DNA of 64,000 nucleotides from Microbacterium luteum (GTDB lineage: Bacteria; Actinomycetota; Actinomycetes; Actinomycetales; Microbacteriaceae): positions 2,542,001-2,606,000 of the forward strand of contig NZ_CP063814.1 in NCBI RefSeq assembly GCF_015277875.1, given 5' to 3'. Both the position numbers and the translations under genes were made by a program. Every line of letters begins with the position of its first letter. Within the stretch, counting starts at the first letter, position 1. The notes below the pieces were generated by a model. The model was given only the letters and a program-made list of their open reading frames with translations. It did no database searches and was not told the origin of the DNA. Below, piece by piece: positions 1-8,743 of the stretch.

Positions 1-1
1 T

Positions 2-649
2 CTGGCGGCCCTCGCCGCCGTCCCGGTCGCCGGTGCGACCGCGTGGCGTGGCCTTCTCAGCGCCGGTGCGCTCACGGCCGGAGAGACCGTGGTCATCCCC
101 GGTGCCGGATCGGGCCTCGGCGCCGCCGGCGTGCAGATCGCCCTCTCCCGCGGCGCACGGGTGATCACCCTCGTTTCGGGTGAGCGCAAGCGCAAGCGCG
201 CCTTGCGCTCGGGTGCGCACGAGGTCATCGACCGTGCCGCGACCCCCGACTGGGTCGCCGAGGTGTACCGCCTGACCGATGGCCGCGGAGCGGATCTCGT
301 GTGGGACCACGTCGGCGGCGAGTTCCTGGGAGCCGCTCTGCGCGCGACGCGTCCGGCCGGCCGGGTAGTGCTCTCGGGAACGACGGCGGGCCTGGATACT
401 CACCTCCACCTGCCCGACTTGTATCAGCCGGGGCGGAACATCCTCGGGCACGGCAGTTACAGCCGCGCGGACATGGCGGCGGCGATCCATGCGTTCACGA
501 GCGGCGAGTTCACCGTCGTGATCGACTCGGTCTTCGACTTCGAGGAGCTGCCAGACGCGGAACGCAGACTCGAATCCAACGACTTCTTCGGCAAGATCGT
601 CGTACTCGGCCCCGAGCGTTCCCCTTCCCCGACCCCGATTCCGGAGTGA
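2..649 (+). CDS. Medium-chain (zinc/quinone-type) oxidoreductase, 5' end outside window
   Basis: This is the C-terminal 215 residues of an MDR-superfamily NAD(P)H-dependent oxidoreductase; the open frame runs back to the window edge. A Rossmann nucleotide-binding loop (VVIPGAGSGLGAAGVQIA) is visible about 30 residues in, followed by the family's GADLVWDHVGGEFL segment and a C-terminal FGKIVVLGP that resembles the quinone oxidoreductase ending. Substrate is unknown. The GTG at 89 is internal to the fold and is not the real start. The stop lies 1 base before the ATG of the ABC ATPase, so it is probably in one operon with the transporter. It may reduce a product of the flavin monooxygenase further on; that is inference. 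Confidence 0.85.
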   Translation: MAALAAVPVAGATAWRGLLSAGALTAGETVVIPGAGSGLGAAGVQIALSRGARVITLVSGERKRKRALRSGAHEVIDRAATPDWVAEVYRLTDGRGADLVWDHVGGEFLGAALRATRPAGRVVLSGTTAGLDTHLHLPDLYQPGRNILGHGSYSRADMAAAIHAFTSGEFTVVIDSVFDFEELPDAERRLESNDFFGKIVVLGPERSPSPTPIPE

Positions 650-650
650 G

Positions 651-1466
651 ATGACGATGAGTCAGAACCAGAGCGACGCGACGATCGAGGTCAGCGGGGT
701 CGGGCGCACCTACGTGCGCGGCAAGAAATCGGTCCAGGCCCTCTCAGGCATCGACCTGTCGATCCGGCAGGGCGAGTTCGTGACCCTGTTCGGCCCGTCC
801 GGATGCGGCAAGTCGACGCTCCTGCGCCTGCTGGCAGGACTGGACGAGCAGACCACCGGCGAGATCTCCATTTTCGGGTCGACGCCTCGCAAGGCGTCCG
901 CACGCAAGGACATCGCGTGGATCCCGCAGTCCTCCGCGCTGCTGCCCTGGCTCGACATCCGCGCGAACGCGGCGTTGTCCGCCGTGATCAACAAGAAGGC
1001 GGACCGCAAGGGGGTCAGCACGCGCCGCCCCGAGGATGCCGAGGCGATTCTCGCCGAAGTCGGGCTCGGGGACTTCCAGCGCTCGCGACCCGATCAGCTC
1101 TCCGGCGGGATGCGGCAGCGCGCCTCGATCGCACGCGGCTTCGCGCAGGGCGCCCCTGTGATGCTGATGGACGAACCGTTTTCCGCGCTGGACGAATTGA
1201 CCCGCGATGCGCTGCGCATCCGGCTGTTGGAGCTGTGGGAGCACCACAAGAAAACGATCGTGTTCGTCACCCACTCGGCACAGGAGGCGGTGCTGCTCAG
1301 CGACCGCGTCGTGGTCATGAGCCCGCGCCCTGGTCGCATCAGCGACATCGTCAGAGTCGACTTCCCACGCCCTCGCGGGTGGGAGCTGACCGAGACCCCC
1401 GAATTCACGGCGAAGGTCGCCGAGGTCAAACAGATCCTCTGGAGCGCGTGGAAGGGCGACGAATGA
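651..1466 (+). CDS. ABC transporter ATP-binding protein, nitrate/sulfonate/taurine family
   Basis: This 271-residue cytoplasmic ATPase powers an importer. Walker A GPSGCGKST is near residues 48-56, the signature LSGGMRQR is mid-domain, and Walker B MLMDEPFSALD is followed by the H-loop FVTHSAQEAV. The C-terminal MSPRPGRISDIV segment is typical of the SsuB/TauB/NrtD group, which imports sulfonates, taurine, nitrate or pyrimidine precursors. GGAG at 643-646 precedes the ATG; a second in-frame ATG at 657 is possible. It overlaps the permease gene by ATGA. The matching binding protein is not in view and may lie upstream of the window. The substrate cannot be read from the sequence. Confidence 0.92.
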   Translation: MTMSQNQSDATIEVSGVGRTYVRGKKSVQALSGIDLSIRQGEFVTLFGPSGCGKSTLLRLLAGLDEQTTGEISIFGSTPRKASARKDIAWIPQSSALLPWLDIRANAALSAVINKKADRKGVSTRRPEDAEAILAEVGLGDFQRSRPDQLSGGMRQRASIARGFAQGAPVMLMDEPFSALDELTRDALRIRLLELWEHHKKTIVFVTHSAQEAVLLSDRVVVMSPRPGRISDIVRVDFPRPRGWELTETPEFTAKVAEVKQILWSAWKGDE

Positions 1467-2257
1467 GCACGATCGACACCCCCGCCGAGCGCCGCCGGAC
1501 GCGCCGCCGCCTCGGCGTTCGCACGGGAAACGCGGCGCTCACAGTCGGGGCGCCGCTGGTCCTGTTCGTCGTCCTCGCCGTGCTGTGGCAATGGACGGCG
1601 GCGACCTTCACGAGCGTCCTGCCCCCGCTGCAGGACATCGCCGCGGACATCGCGGAGCGCCCTGAGTTCTACGTCGAGAACCTGATGGTCACGATCCGCT
1701 CCGCGATGACCGGTCTGCTCATCGGCGTCGTCGTCGCGCTCCTGCTGGCGGCCACGGTCGTTCATTTCACGTTCCTCCGCTCGGCCATCATGCCCGTCGC
1801 GTTGTTGTTGAACGTCACACCCATCGTCGCGATCGCACCCGCTCTGGTGGTCGCCTTCGGGTTCAGCGACGTGCCGCGGATCATCATCGCCGCCATCTCG
1901 GCGTTCTTCCCGATGCTCATCAACGCCATCACGGGTCTGCGGTCCGTCGACCCGCAGGCGCTCGAGGTGTTCAACGCCATGGCCGCGAGCAGGCGGGAGA
2001 TCTTCTTCCGCCTGCGCATCCCCTCGAGCCTGCCCTACCTGTTTGCCGGTGCCCGGCTGTCGGTGACGGCCGCGATGATCGGCGCCGTGGTCTCCGAGTT
2101 CACTGGCTCCAGCAAGGGCATCGGCGCCGTCATCGTGACCGCGACGACCTATCTGAACCTGCCCCAGATGTGGGCAGCGATTCTCTTCTCGGCCGTCACA
2201 ACATTGTGCCTGTTGGGCATTATCGGGCTCATCGAGCGCGTGATCGTGCGCTGGTAG
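1463..2257 (+). CDS. ABC transporter permease, nitrate/sulfonate/taurine family
   Basis: A 264-residue integral membrane subunit with about six hydrophobic helices. The cytoplasmic EAA-type loop that docks on the ATPase is visible as EVFNAMAASRREIFFRLRIP around residues 170-190. The start is the ATG that overlaps the ATPase stop (ATGA), so the two are translationally coupled. An open frame extends far upstream, but only as a shadow of the ATPase gene. The family fits SsuC/TauC/NrtB permeases. Its stop TAG is also the start of a TAGGCT hexamer that could serve as the -10 element of the next gene. Confidence 0.92.
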   Translation: MSTIDTPAERRRTRRRLGVRTGNAALTVGAPLVLFVVLAVLWQWTAATFTSVLPPLQDIAADIAERPEFYVENLMVTIRSAMTGLLIGVVVALLLAATVVHFTFLRSAIMPVALLLNVTPIVAIAPALVVAFGFSDVPRIIIAAISAFFPMLINAITGLRSVDPQALEVFNAMAASRREIFFRLRIPSSLPYLFAGARLSVTAAMIGAVVSEFTGSSKGIGAVIVTATTYLNLPQMWAAILFSAVTTLCLLGIIGLIERVIVRW

Positions 2258-2269
2258 GCTTTCTGCGCC

Positions 2270-3319
2270 ATGCCTCTCGTCCCGCAGGGCCATGGGCCCG
2301 TGACACTCAAGGACGTCGCGGCGCGTGCCGGCGTGAGCATCTCCACCGCGAGCAACGCGCTGACCGGGTCACGCGCCGTCAGCGCGAGCTCGGTACAGCG
2401 TGTGCTGCAGGCGGCCGCCGAGCTCGGTTATCAGAAGAACGAGGCCGCCCGCACCCTGCGCACGGGGTTGCGCAGCGCGATCGGCCTCGTGGTGCCCGAT
2501 GTCACCAACCCGTTCTGGGGCGGCATGATCGGCACGATCGATCGAATCGCCGCCGAATCGGGGTTCCAGGTAGCGCTGACGAACACGGAGTTCGATCCGC
2601 AGCGCGAGACGGCAGCACTGGCACGACTGGTCTCGCGGGTGGACGGTATCCTGCTCTTCTCCACGCAGCCGACCGGACCGGCCGTGCGTCCGCTGCTGGA
2701 GATGGGCATTCCCATGGTGGCATGCGACGAGGTGTTCGATCTCGACGGCCTGGGCGGGGTGTATTCGGACAACGAGGCCGGCGCGCGCGCGGCCGCGCAC
2801 CACCTCGTGGATGTCGGCGGGCGGGTGTTCGGCATGCTGGAGGGCCCGGTCAGCCTCACGACCGCGCAGCAGCGGGCCCGTGGTTTCCGGCAGGGACTGG
2901 TCGATCGAGGGATCTCACCCTCCCATATCCACACCGCCGTCGCGGAGTACTCCTTCGAGGGTGGCCGCGCCGGCATTCGGCGCCTGCTCGAAGAGCATCG
3001 CGACGTCGACGCGGTCTTTGCGTGCACCGACAATCAGGCGATCGGCGGCATCTTCGAGGCGATCGATCTGGGCCGTTCGATCCCCGACGATCTGCTGGTG
3101 TGCGGGTTCGATGACATCAGCTGGTCGTCGCGCCTGGCACCCTCGCTCACCACGCTGCGCCAGGATGCCGAGGGAATGGCCACGTGTGCCGCGCTGATGC
3201 TTCTGGAGATGATCACGGTGGGCGGCGAACCGCGCGTCGAGGTGTTCCCCGTCGAACTCGTCGCGCGCGATTCCACGCGCCGTCAGGGCGCGTGGACGAC
3301 CTCGGTTACGACTGTGTAA
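2270..3319 (+). CDS. LacI-family transcriptional regulator
   Basis: A 349-residue DNA-binding repressor. The N-terminal LacI helix-turn-helix is at residues about 11-60 (VTLKDVAARAGVSISTASNAL, then a hinge with AARTLRTG). The effector-binding core begins at IGLVVPDVTNPFWGGMIG and ends with the usual DDLLVCGFDDISWSSRLAPSLTTL motif. A TAGGCT hexamer lies 9 bases before the ATG and no good ribosome site is seen, so it may be near-leaderless. It sits between the ABC genes and the flavin monooxygenase, and a LacI-type palindrome overlaps its own stop codon, so it probably controls the monooxygenase and perhaps the whole locus. Ligand unknown. Confidence 0.93.
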   Translation: MPLVPQGHGPVTLKDVAARAGVSISTASNALTGSRAVSASSVQRVLQAAAELGYQKNEAARTLRTGLRSAIGLVVPDVTNPFWGGMIGTIDRIAAESGFQVALTNTEFDPQRETAALARLVSRVDGILLFSTQPTGPAVRPLLEMGIPMVACDEVFDLDGLGGVYSDNEAGARAAAHHLVDVGGRVFGMLEGPVSLTTAQQRARGFRQGLVDRGISPSHIHTAVAEYSFEGGRAGIRRLLEEHRDVDAVFACTDNQAIGGIFEAIDLGRSIPDDLLVCGFDDISWSSRLAPSLTTLRQDAEGMATCAALMLLEMITVGGEPRVEVFPVELVARDSTRRQGAWTTSVTTV

Positions 3320-3328
3320 AACGTTTTA
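3317..3328. promoter_or_regulatory. Putative LacI-family operator
   Basis: The perfect 12-base palindrome TAAAACGTTTTA has the central CG that LacI-family operators usually carry and sits in a small AT-rich patch. It overlaps the stop codon of the LacI gene and lies 108 bases before the start of the flavin monooxygenase gene. The likely role is repression of that gene by the adjacent regulator. Binding is inferred. Confidence 0.6.
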
Positions 3329-3436
3329 TATTTGGCGCGGATCGGATGTCGCCACACGGCAAGCTGGGATGGCGCACCGTCGTGCGCCGCGTGGGCCATG
3401 ACATCGACGGCCGCGTGAATCATCGAAGGGGTACGC

Positions 3437-4798
3437 ATGGCCGAACCGCTGCACTTCGGGGTGTTTGAGATCCTCACCCCCTCCAATGGCGTCCCCACCT
3501 GGCGCCACCCGCACGGTCGCGCCGACGTATACGGCGACGTCGCGTACTGGACGACTCTCGCGCGAACGCTCGATGACGCCGGCTTCGACTTTCTCTTTTT
3601 CGCCGACAGCTACGGCTACCCCCTCGTAGACGGCGCCGTCCCCGACGAAGTGCTCTCCCATGGCATTCTCTTCCCCGGCTACGACCCGATGCTGCTGGTG
3701 AGTGCGGTCGCGCAGGCGGCACCGAGCCTGGGCATCGTCATCACCTCCTCGACCTCGCTCGAACAGCCCTTCCCCACCGCCCGACGCTTCGCGACGCTCG
3801 ATGCGTTCACCGGCGGCCGGATCGGGTGGAACATCGTGACCGGATCGACCGCGCAGGTCACCGAGGGCCTGTTCGGCATCACGCACTACGACCACGACAC
3901 CCGCTACGACGTCGCCGACGAGTTCGTCGACCTCTGCCGCACACTCTGGGAAGACGCGTGGGACGACGACGCGGTCGTCCTCGACCGCGGTGCCGGCGTA
4001 CTGATCGACCCTGAACGCGTGCGCGAGGTCGACTACCGCGGCGAGTACTTCGCCAGCCACGGGATGTTCAAGGTGCCGCCGGGGCCGCAGCGCACCCCCA
4101 TGCTGTTCCAGGCAGGCGCCTCGGCCCGCGGACGCGACTTCGGTGCCCGCAACGCGGAAGCGATGTTCATCCAGGGGCAGGACAAGGAACAGGCGTTGAA
4201 AGCCACGCGCGACATCCGCGCCCGCGTCGCCGCGGCAGGCCGTGACCCGCACAGCCTCAAGCTGCTCAGCGGCGTCACTGTCACCGTCGCCCCGACGAGC
4301 GCGGAGGCGCAACGAAAGCGCGAGGAGCTCGAGAGCCTGTTCTCGATGGACGACGCCGCCGTCCTGTTCGCCGGGTTCACCGGTATCGACCTGCGAAGCC
4401 TTGACCCTTCGATGCGCATCGAGGACATCCCGGGCAACGACCAGGGGCAGACCCCACTGGACCGGTATCGCACGGTGGAGGGCGTGGACACCGTCGGCGA
4501 CGTCCTGGAGGCCTTCCGTGTGCAGGAGCGCGGCTTCATCGTCACCGGCAATCCATGCGAGGTCGCCGAGGAACTCGTGGAGACGGCCGCCTACGCCGAC
4601 ATCGACGGGTTCATGCTCGAGCCGACCTTCGGCGACGCGCAGGCCTACGAGGAGTTCATCGAGCTCGTGGTGCCGGAGCTTCAGCGGATGGGCGCGTGGC
4701 CAGAGCCCGACCGCTCCGCCACGCTCCGCCAGCGGATGGGATTCGCGACACGTACCCCGTCGTTCCGCCCGCTATCCCGCAACACGAGGGCATCCTGA
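3437..4798 (+). CDS. LLM-class flavin-dependent monooxygenase (NtaA/SnaA/DszA type)
   Basis: A 453-residue luciferase-fold monooxygenase of the group that includes nitrilotriacetate, dibenzothiophene sulfone and pristinamycin IIA monooxygenases. These use FMNH2 supplied by a separate reductase. Typical features are the start LHFGVFEILTPSNG, the SSTSLEQPFPTARRFATLDAFTGGRIGWNIVTG segment, PQRTPMLFQAGAS, and a length near the family norm. GAAGGGG at 3425-3431 gives a good ribosome site. No flavin reductase gene is visible here, so the partner must be encoded elsewhere. With the sulfonate-type ABC genes and MDR oxidoreductase it suggests uptake and oxidative cleavage of an organosulfur or amine compound; the substrate is inferred only at this broad level. 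Confidence 0.88.
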   Translation: MAEPLHFGVFEILTPSNGVPTWRHPHGRADVYGDVAYWTTLARTLDDAGFDFLFFADSYGYPLVDGAVPDEVLSHGILFPGYDPMLLVSAVAQAAPSLGIVITSSTSLEQPFPTARRFATLDAFTGGRIGWNIVTGSTAQVTEGLFGITHYDHDTRYDVADEFVDLCRTLWEDAWDDDAVVLDRGAGVLIDPERVREVDYRGEYFASHGMFKVPPGPQRTPMLFQAGASARGRDFGARNAEAMFIQGQDKEQALKATRDIRARVAAAGRDPHSLKLLSGVTVTVAPTSAEAQRKREELESLFSMDDAAVLFAGFTGIDLRSLDPSMRIEDIPGNDQGQTPLDRYRTVEGVDTVGDVLEAFRVQERGFIVTGNPCEVAEELVETAAYADIDGFMLEPTFGDAQAYEEFIELVVPELQRMGAWPEPDRSATLRQRMGFATRTPSFRPLSRNTRAS

Positions 4799-4813
4799 CC
4801 CCCTCCCGCCCTT

Positions 4814-5704
4814 TCACCTCTCAGCCGGACAACCGCGCTCGGCGGCCTCGACGACGTTCGTCATGAGCAGCGCGACGGTCATCGGGCCGACGCCGCCGGG
4901 ATTCGGGGAGAGACAGCCGGCGACATCCGCCACATCCGGGTCCACGTCACCATAGACCGCGCTCTTGCCGGTCTCGGGGTCGGTCTCGCGCGTCACACCG
5001 ACGTCGAGCACCGCCGCGCCGGGTTTGACGTCCGCCGCGCGCACGATGTGCTTCACGCCCGCGGCGGCCACGATGACATCCGCCTGCTTCAGGTGCTGCG
5101 ACAGGTCGGCCGTGCCGGTGTGCGTGAGCGTCACCGTCGCGTTGATCTCGCGCCGGGTCAGCAGCAGGCCGATCGAGCGGCCGATGGTGACACCGCGCCC
5201 GACGACCACCACGTGCTTGCCGTTCAGGTCGTAGCCGTTGCGCTGCAGCAGCTCGATGACACCGCGCGGCGTGCACGGCAGCGGCGTCGTGATCGGGGCG
5301 TTCACGTTCAGCACGAGCCGACCGAGGTTCGTCGGATGCAGCCCGTCCGCGTCCTTGGCGGGATCGATCCGCTCGAGGACCGCGTCGGTGTCGATGTGCT
5401 TCGGCAGCGGCAGCTGCACGATGTAGCCGTGGCAGCTCGGATCGGCGTTGAGCTCGTCGATGAGCGCCTCGACGTCCGTCTGCGTGGCGTCGGCGGGCAG
5501 CTCGCGCTGGATGGAGTTCATCCCGATCGCCTCGCTGGCGCGGTGCTTCATGCCGACGTACAGCTGCGATGCCGGATCGGCGCCGACGAGCACCGTCGCG
5601 ATCCCGGGCACGACCCCCTTCTCGGCGAGCGCGGCGACCCGCGCGCGCAACTCGTCTTTGATCGCCGCCGACGCGGCCTTTCCGTCCAGCTTCTGCGCGG
5701 TCAT
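4814..5704 (-). CDS. folD: Bifunctional methylenetetrahydrofolate dehydrogenase/cyclohydrolase
   Basis: FolD oxidises 5,10-methylene-THF to methenyl-THF with NADP and hydrolyses it to 10-formyl-THF, in the cytoplasm. The 296-residue protein has [13 protein letters not shown] with the catalytic lysine, [24 protein letters not shown], the nucleotide loop [14 protein letters not shown] and the C-terminal [10 protein letters not shown]. The ATG at 5704 is chosen because AGAGGGAG stands just upstream; the frame is open 17 codons further but into the intergenic hairpin. It follows glyA on the same strand, 99 bases away, so both may be read from the ZTP-riboswitch transcript. Its 3' end converges with the monooxygenase gene 15 bases away. 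Confidence 0.97.
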   Translation of the reverse strand: MTAQKLDGKAASAAIKDELRARVAALAEKGVVPGIATVLVGADPASQLYVGMKHRASEAIGMNSIQRELPADATQTDVEALIDELNADPSCHGYIVQLPLPKHIDTDAVLERIDPAKDADGLHPTNLGRLVLNVNAPITTPLPCTPRGVIELLQRNGYDLNGKHVVVVGRGVTIGRSIGLLLTRREINATVTLTHTGTADLSQHLKQADVIVAAAGVKHIVRAADVKPGAAVLDVGVTRETDPETGKSAVYGDVDPDVADVAGCLSPNPGGVGPMTVALLMTNVVEAAERGCPAER

Positions 5705-5737
5705 GACGCTCCCTCTCGGATCGATAAACACATCCCG

Positions 5738-5772
5738 CCCCGAGACATCGGGCATTGCGTGATGTCTCGGGG
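5738..5772 (-). promoter_or_regulatory. Perfect hairpin between glyA and folD
   Basis: CCCCGAGACATC at 5738-5749 and its exact complement at 5761-5772 form a 12-bp stem with an 11-base loop. It lies 31 bases after the glyA stop and 33 bases before the folD start. No U-run follows it on the minus strand, so it looks less like a simple terminator than a processing, stabilising or partial-attenuation element that sets the folD to glyA ratio. Function is inferred. Confidence 0.6.
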
Positions 5773-5803
5773 CAGAAGTGGTTTTTCGGATGTCGTCCCG
5801 GCG

Positions 5804-7078
5804 TTACTGCTGCAGCTCGGGGTAGAGCGGGAAGGCGCCGGTGAGCGCAGCCACGCGGGCCCGCAGAGCCTCGACGTCGGCGCCGGGCAGCAGGGCCAGG
5901 GCGATGATGTCGGCGACCTCGGCGAACTCGTCGTCACCGAAGCCGCGGGTGGCGAGGGCGGGCGTGCCGACGCGCAGACCAGAGGTGACCATCGGCGGAC
6001 GCGGGTCGTTCGGCACGGCGTTGCGGTTGACGGTGATGTGGATCTCGTGCAGGAGGTCTTCGGCCTGCTTGCCGTCGATCTCGGCGTCGCGCAGGTCGAC
6101 GAGCACGAGGTGCACGTCGGTGCCGCCGGAGCGCACGGTCACGCCGGCGCCGGCGACGTCTTCGCGCTGGAGACGCTCGGCGAGGATCGCGGCACCGCGC
6201 ACGGTGCGCTCCTGACGGTCGCGGAACTCCGGGGTGCCGGCGAGCTTGAAGGCGGTCGCCTTGGCGGCGATCACGTGCATGAGGGGGCCACCCTGCTGAC
6301 CCGGGAAGACGGCGGTGTTGATCTTCTTGGCGAGGTCGGCGTCGTTGGTGAGGATGAAGCCCGAGCGAGGTCCGCCGATGGTCTTGTGCACCGTGGAGGA
6401 GACCACGTGGGCGTGGGGAACCGGCGACGGGTGCACGCCGGCTGCGACAAGGCCCGCGAAGTGGGCCATGTCCACCCACAGGTACGCGCCGACCTCGTCG
6501 GCGATCTCGCGGAAGCGGGCGAAGTCGAGCTGACGCGGATACGCCGACCAGCCGGCGATGATGACCCTGGGCTCGTGCTCGACGGCGAGGCGGTGCACCT
6601 CGTCCATGTCGATCAGACTCGTCTCGGGGTCGACGCCGTAAGCGACGATGTCGTAGAGGCGGCCCGAGAAGTTGATCTTCATGCCGTGGGTGAGGTGGCC
6701 GCCCTGGTCGAGCGCGAGGCCCAGGATGGTGTCGCCCGGCCGGGCGATCGCGTGCAGCACGGCCGCGTTCGCGGTGGCGCCGGAGTGGGGCTGCACGTTG
6801 GCGAACTCCGCACCGAACAGCTCCTTGGCGCGCGCGATCGCGAGCTCCTCGGCCACATCGACCTCTTCGCAGCCGCCGTAGTAGCGGCGACCGGGGTATC
6901 CCTCGGCGTACTTGTTGGTGAGCACCGAGCCCTGCGACTGCAGCACCGAGACGGGAACGAAGTTCTCCGAGGCGATCATCTCGAGGTAGCCGCGCTGGCG
7001 GTCGAGCTCGCGCTCGAGCACCTGCGCGATCTCGGGGTCGACCTCGGCCAGCGGGGCCGTGAAGAAAGAGTCGGTCAT
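5804..7078 (-). CDS. glyA: Serine hydroxymethyltransferase
   Basis: GlyA interconverts serine plus THF with glycine plus 5,10-methylene-THF and is PLP-dependent. The 424-residue protein shows [19 protein letters not shown], the PLP lysine in [13 protein letters not shown], and [15 protein letters not shown] near the C-terminus. The ATG at 7078 has GGAG (in AAGGAGAACGCC) directly before it. The frame stays open 39 codons upstream, but that stretch is the riboswitch leader, not protein. Expression should respond to ZTP/ZMP through the leader. The downstream gene is folD, which uses the methylene-THF made here. Confidence 0.97.
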   Translation of the reverse strand: MTDSFFTAPLAEVDPEIAQVLERELDRQRGYLEMIASENFVPVSVLQSQGSVLTNKYAEGYPGRRYYGGCEEVDVAEELAIARAKELFGAEFANVQPHSGATANAAVLHAIARPGDTILGLALDQGGHLTHGMKINFSGRLYDIVAYGVDPETSLIDMDEVHRLAVEHEPRVIIAGWSAYPRQLDFARFREIADEVGAYLWVDMAHFAGLVAAGVHPSPVPHAHVVSSTVHKTIGGPRSGFILTNDADLAKKINTAVFPGQQGGPLMHVIAAKATAFKLAGTPEFRDRQERTVRGAAILAERLQREDVAGAGVTVRSGGTDVHLVLVDLRDAEIDGKQAEDLLHEIHITVNRNAVPNDPRPPMVTSGLRVGTPALATRGFGDDEFAEVADIIALALLPGADVEALRARVAALTGAFPLYPELQQ

Positions 7079-7109
7079 GGCGTTCTCCTTGCAGACGGGA
7101 TCGGGATTC

Positions 7110-7200
7110 CGAGTGTTCGATCGGCCCAGGCGTGCGGTCGACGTGCCATGCGGTCGCTTCCCGGTGGTCATCCACCTCAACGCCAGTCGCGACATCCCCG
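7110..7200 (-). ncRNA. ZTP (pfl) riboswitch upstream of glyA
   Basis: Read on the minus strand, the leader has the conserved parts of the pfl motif in order. GTCGC followed by GACTGGCG is at about 7181-7193. A GGTGG-ATG-ACCACC hairpin follows, then CGGGAAGCGAC, whose GCGAC pairs with the first GTCGC. After a linker comes CGCCTGGGC (complement near 7124-7132). The class senses ZTP/ZMP, a sign of 10-formyl-THF shortage, and is known to control glyA, folD and purH genes. A TATGAT box at 7201-7206 places the transcript start just before the aptamer. The expression platform is not resolved. One consensus position differs (GGGAAG for GGGGAG). Confidence 0.9.
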
Positions 7201-7206
7201 ATCATA
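7201..7206 (-). promoter_or_regulatory. glyA promoter -10 box
   Basis: TATGAT on the minus strand, about 10 bases before the first riboswitch helix. No clear -35 hexamer is seen at the expected spacing. It lies within 40 bases of the divergent GH20 promoter, so the two promoters are effectively shared DNA. Confidence 0.6.
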
Positions 7207-7228
7207 ACGGATGCCGTCTCGGCCGGAG

Positions 7229-7246
7229 TTTGTTAGGTTGCCTTAC
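7229..7246 (+). promoter_or_regulatory. Putative ROK operator and leaderless -10 of the GH20-nagA operon
   Basis: TTTGTTAG-GTTG-CCTTAC ends exactly at the ATG of the GH20 gene. GTTAGG and CCTTAC form an imperfect inverted repeat with 3 bases between. The same TTTGTTAG-N4-CCTTAC string occurs at 18532-18549 over the start of the ROK regulator gene. TAGGTT at 7234-7239 ends 7 bases before ATG and could be the -10 of a leaderless message, so a bound repressor would block it directly. Confidence 0.6.
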
Positions 7247-8743
7247 ATGAGCCTTCCGCTGGTGCCTTACCCGGCGTCCACCACCGCCCTCGACGAGCCC
7301 GCCTTCCGGCTCGACGCGAGCGCCGGCGTCACCGGCGACGAGACCTGCGCGGCGCTGCTGCGCCGCGAGCTCGAGGCGGTCACGGGCACCACCATCGGGT
7401 CGGATGAGGGCATCCGACTCGATGTCGCGACGGACGGAGCCCCCGAGTCGTACACGCTGGATGCGTCGGCGCACGGCGTGGTGGTCACCGGGGCGGACCC
7501 CGCCGGCCTGTTCTACGGCGTGCAGACCCTCCTGCAGCTCGTCGCCCGCGATGAAAATGGATGGCTGATCCCCGCCGTCCGGATCACCGACCGCCCCCGG
7601 TTCGCCTACCGCGGGGTCATGCTCGACGTCGCACGCCACTTCTTCGACGTCGACACGGTGTGCAGATGGATCGACCGGGCCGCCTCCCTGAAGGCCAACC
7701 ACCTGCACCTGCACCTGAGCGACGACCAGGGATGGCGGATCGCCCTCCCGTCGCGACCCGAGCTCGCCCAGCGCGCCTCGGCGACGGCTATCGGCGCCGA
7801 CGATGGCGGCTGGTACTCGGCGGCGGACTACGCCCGCATCGTCGCCCACGCGGCCTCCCGTCACATGACCGTCGTGCCCGAGCTCGACATGCCCGGGCAC
7901 ACCCACGCGGTGTCCCTCGCCTACCCCGCCCTCGCGGCGGAGCCGGTGATCACCGACGAGGTGCGCGCGGCCGCCGACGCGTTCGGCGGCGGCCTCCCCC
8001 GCACCGGGGAGCCCTACCGCGGGCTGGCGGTCGGCTTCTCGTCCCTGCGCATCGGCGACGACGAGGTCGACCGGTTCGTCACCGACGTGTTCACCGATCT
8101 CGCCGCCCTCACCCCGGGGCCGTACCTGCACCTCGGCGGCGACGAGGCCCTCGGCACCGACCCGGCGCGCTATGCCTCGTTCGTCGCCCGCGTCACCGAG
8201 ATCATCACGGGGCTCGGCAAGACCCCCGTCGCCTGGCACGAGGCCGGCGCCGCGGACCACCTCGCCGCCGGCACGACCGGCCAGTACTGGGGGTTCACCA
8301 CGCCGGTGGACGGGTCCGCCGAGACGATACGGAGCTTCGTCGCGCGAGGCGGCCGCATCATCCTCTCCCCCGCCGACGCGGTCTACCTCGATATGAAGCC
8401 GGACGCCGACTTCCCCCTCGGGCTCACGTGGGCGAACGGCCCCACGAGCGTGCGGCGGGCCTACGAATGGGAGCCGTCCACGGTGATCGGCGGTCTCGAC
8501 GAGGACGACATCCTCGGCGTGGAGGCGCCGCTGTGGACGGAGACGGTGCGCACCGCCGCCGACATCGACGCCCTCGCCTTCCCGCGCATCGCGGCGGCCG
8601 CCGAAGCCGCGTGGTCTCCGCCGACCGACGCTTCCCCGGAGCGCACGTGGGACTCGTTCCGGCACCGGGTCGGCGCGCAGGGCCCGCGCTGGGCCGCGCG
8701 GGGCATCCGCTTCCACGCCAGTGGGGAGATCCCGTGGGCGTGA
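7247..8743 (+). CDS. Cytoplasmic GH20 beta-N-acetylhexosaminidase
   Basis: This 498-residue glycoside hydrolase family 20 enzyme releases GlcNAc from chitobiose and related chito-oligosaccharides. The N-terminal GH20b domain is followed by the catalytic barrel. RGVMLDVARHFF, HLHLSDDQGWR, ELDMPGHTHA and the catalytic pair in LHLGGDEALG are all present. It has no signal peptide, so it should act on imported sugar. ATG 7247 is preferred over an upstream in-frame start because it follows the -10 box and operator directly. Its stop overlaps nagA by GTGA. It is the first gene of the rightward arm of the GlcNAc locus. Confidence 0.95.
   Translation: MSLPLVPYPASTTALDEPAFRLDASAGVTGDETCAALLRRELEAVTGTTIGSDEGIRLDVATDGAPESYTLDASAHGVVVTGADPAGLFYGVQTLLQLVARDENGWLIPAVRITDRPRFAYRGVMLDVARHFFDVDTVCRWIDRAASLKANHLHLHLSDDQGWRIALPSRPELAQRASATAIGADDGGWYSAADYARIVAHAASRHMTVVPELDMPGHTHAVSLAYPALAAEPVITDEVRAAADAFGGGLPRTGEPYRGLAVGFSSLRIGDDEVDRFVTDVFTDLAALTPGPYLHLGGDEALGTDPARYASFVARVTEIITGLGKTPVAWHEAGAADHLAAGTTGQYWGFTTPVDGSAETIRSFVARGGRIILSPADAVYLDMKPDADFPLGLTWANGPTSVRRAYEWEPSTVIGGLDEDDILGVEAPLWTETVRTAADIDALAFPRIAAAAEAAWSPPTDASPERTWDSFRHRVGAQGPRWAARGIRFHASGEIPWA

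Noticed and set aside
3317..3328. Rho-independent terminator of the LacI gene
   Set aside because: The stem would have no loop; a contiguous palindrome with central CG fits an operator better.
5048..7207. A 719-residue plus-strand frame opposite folD and glyA
   Set aside because: It mirrors codon structure of the two enzymes and crosses the riboswitch; composition (V, R, G, H, D) is that of an antisense shadow.
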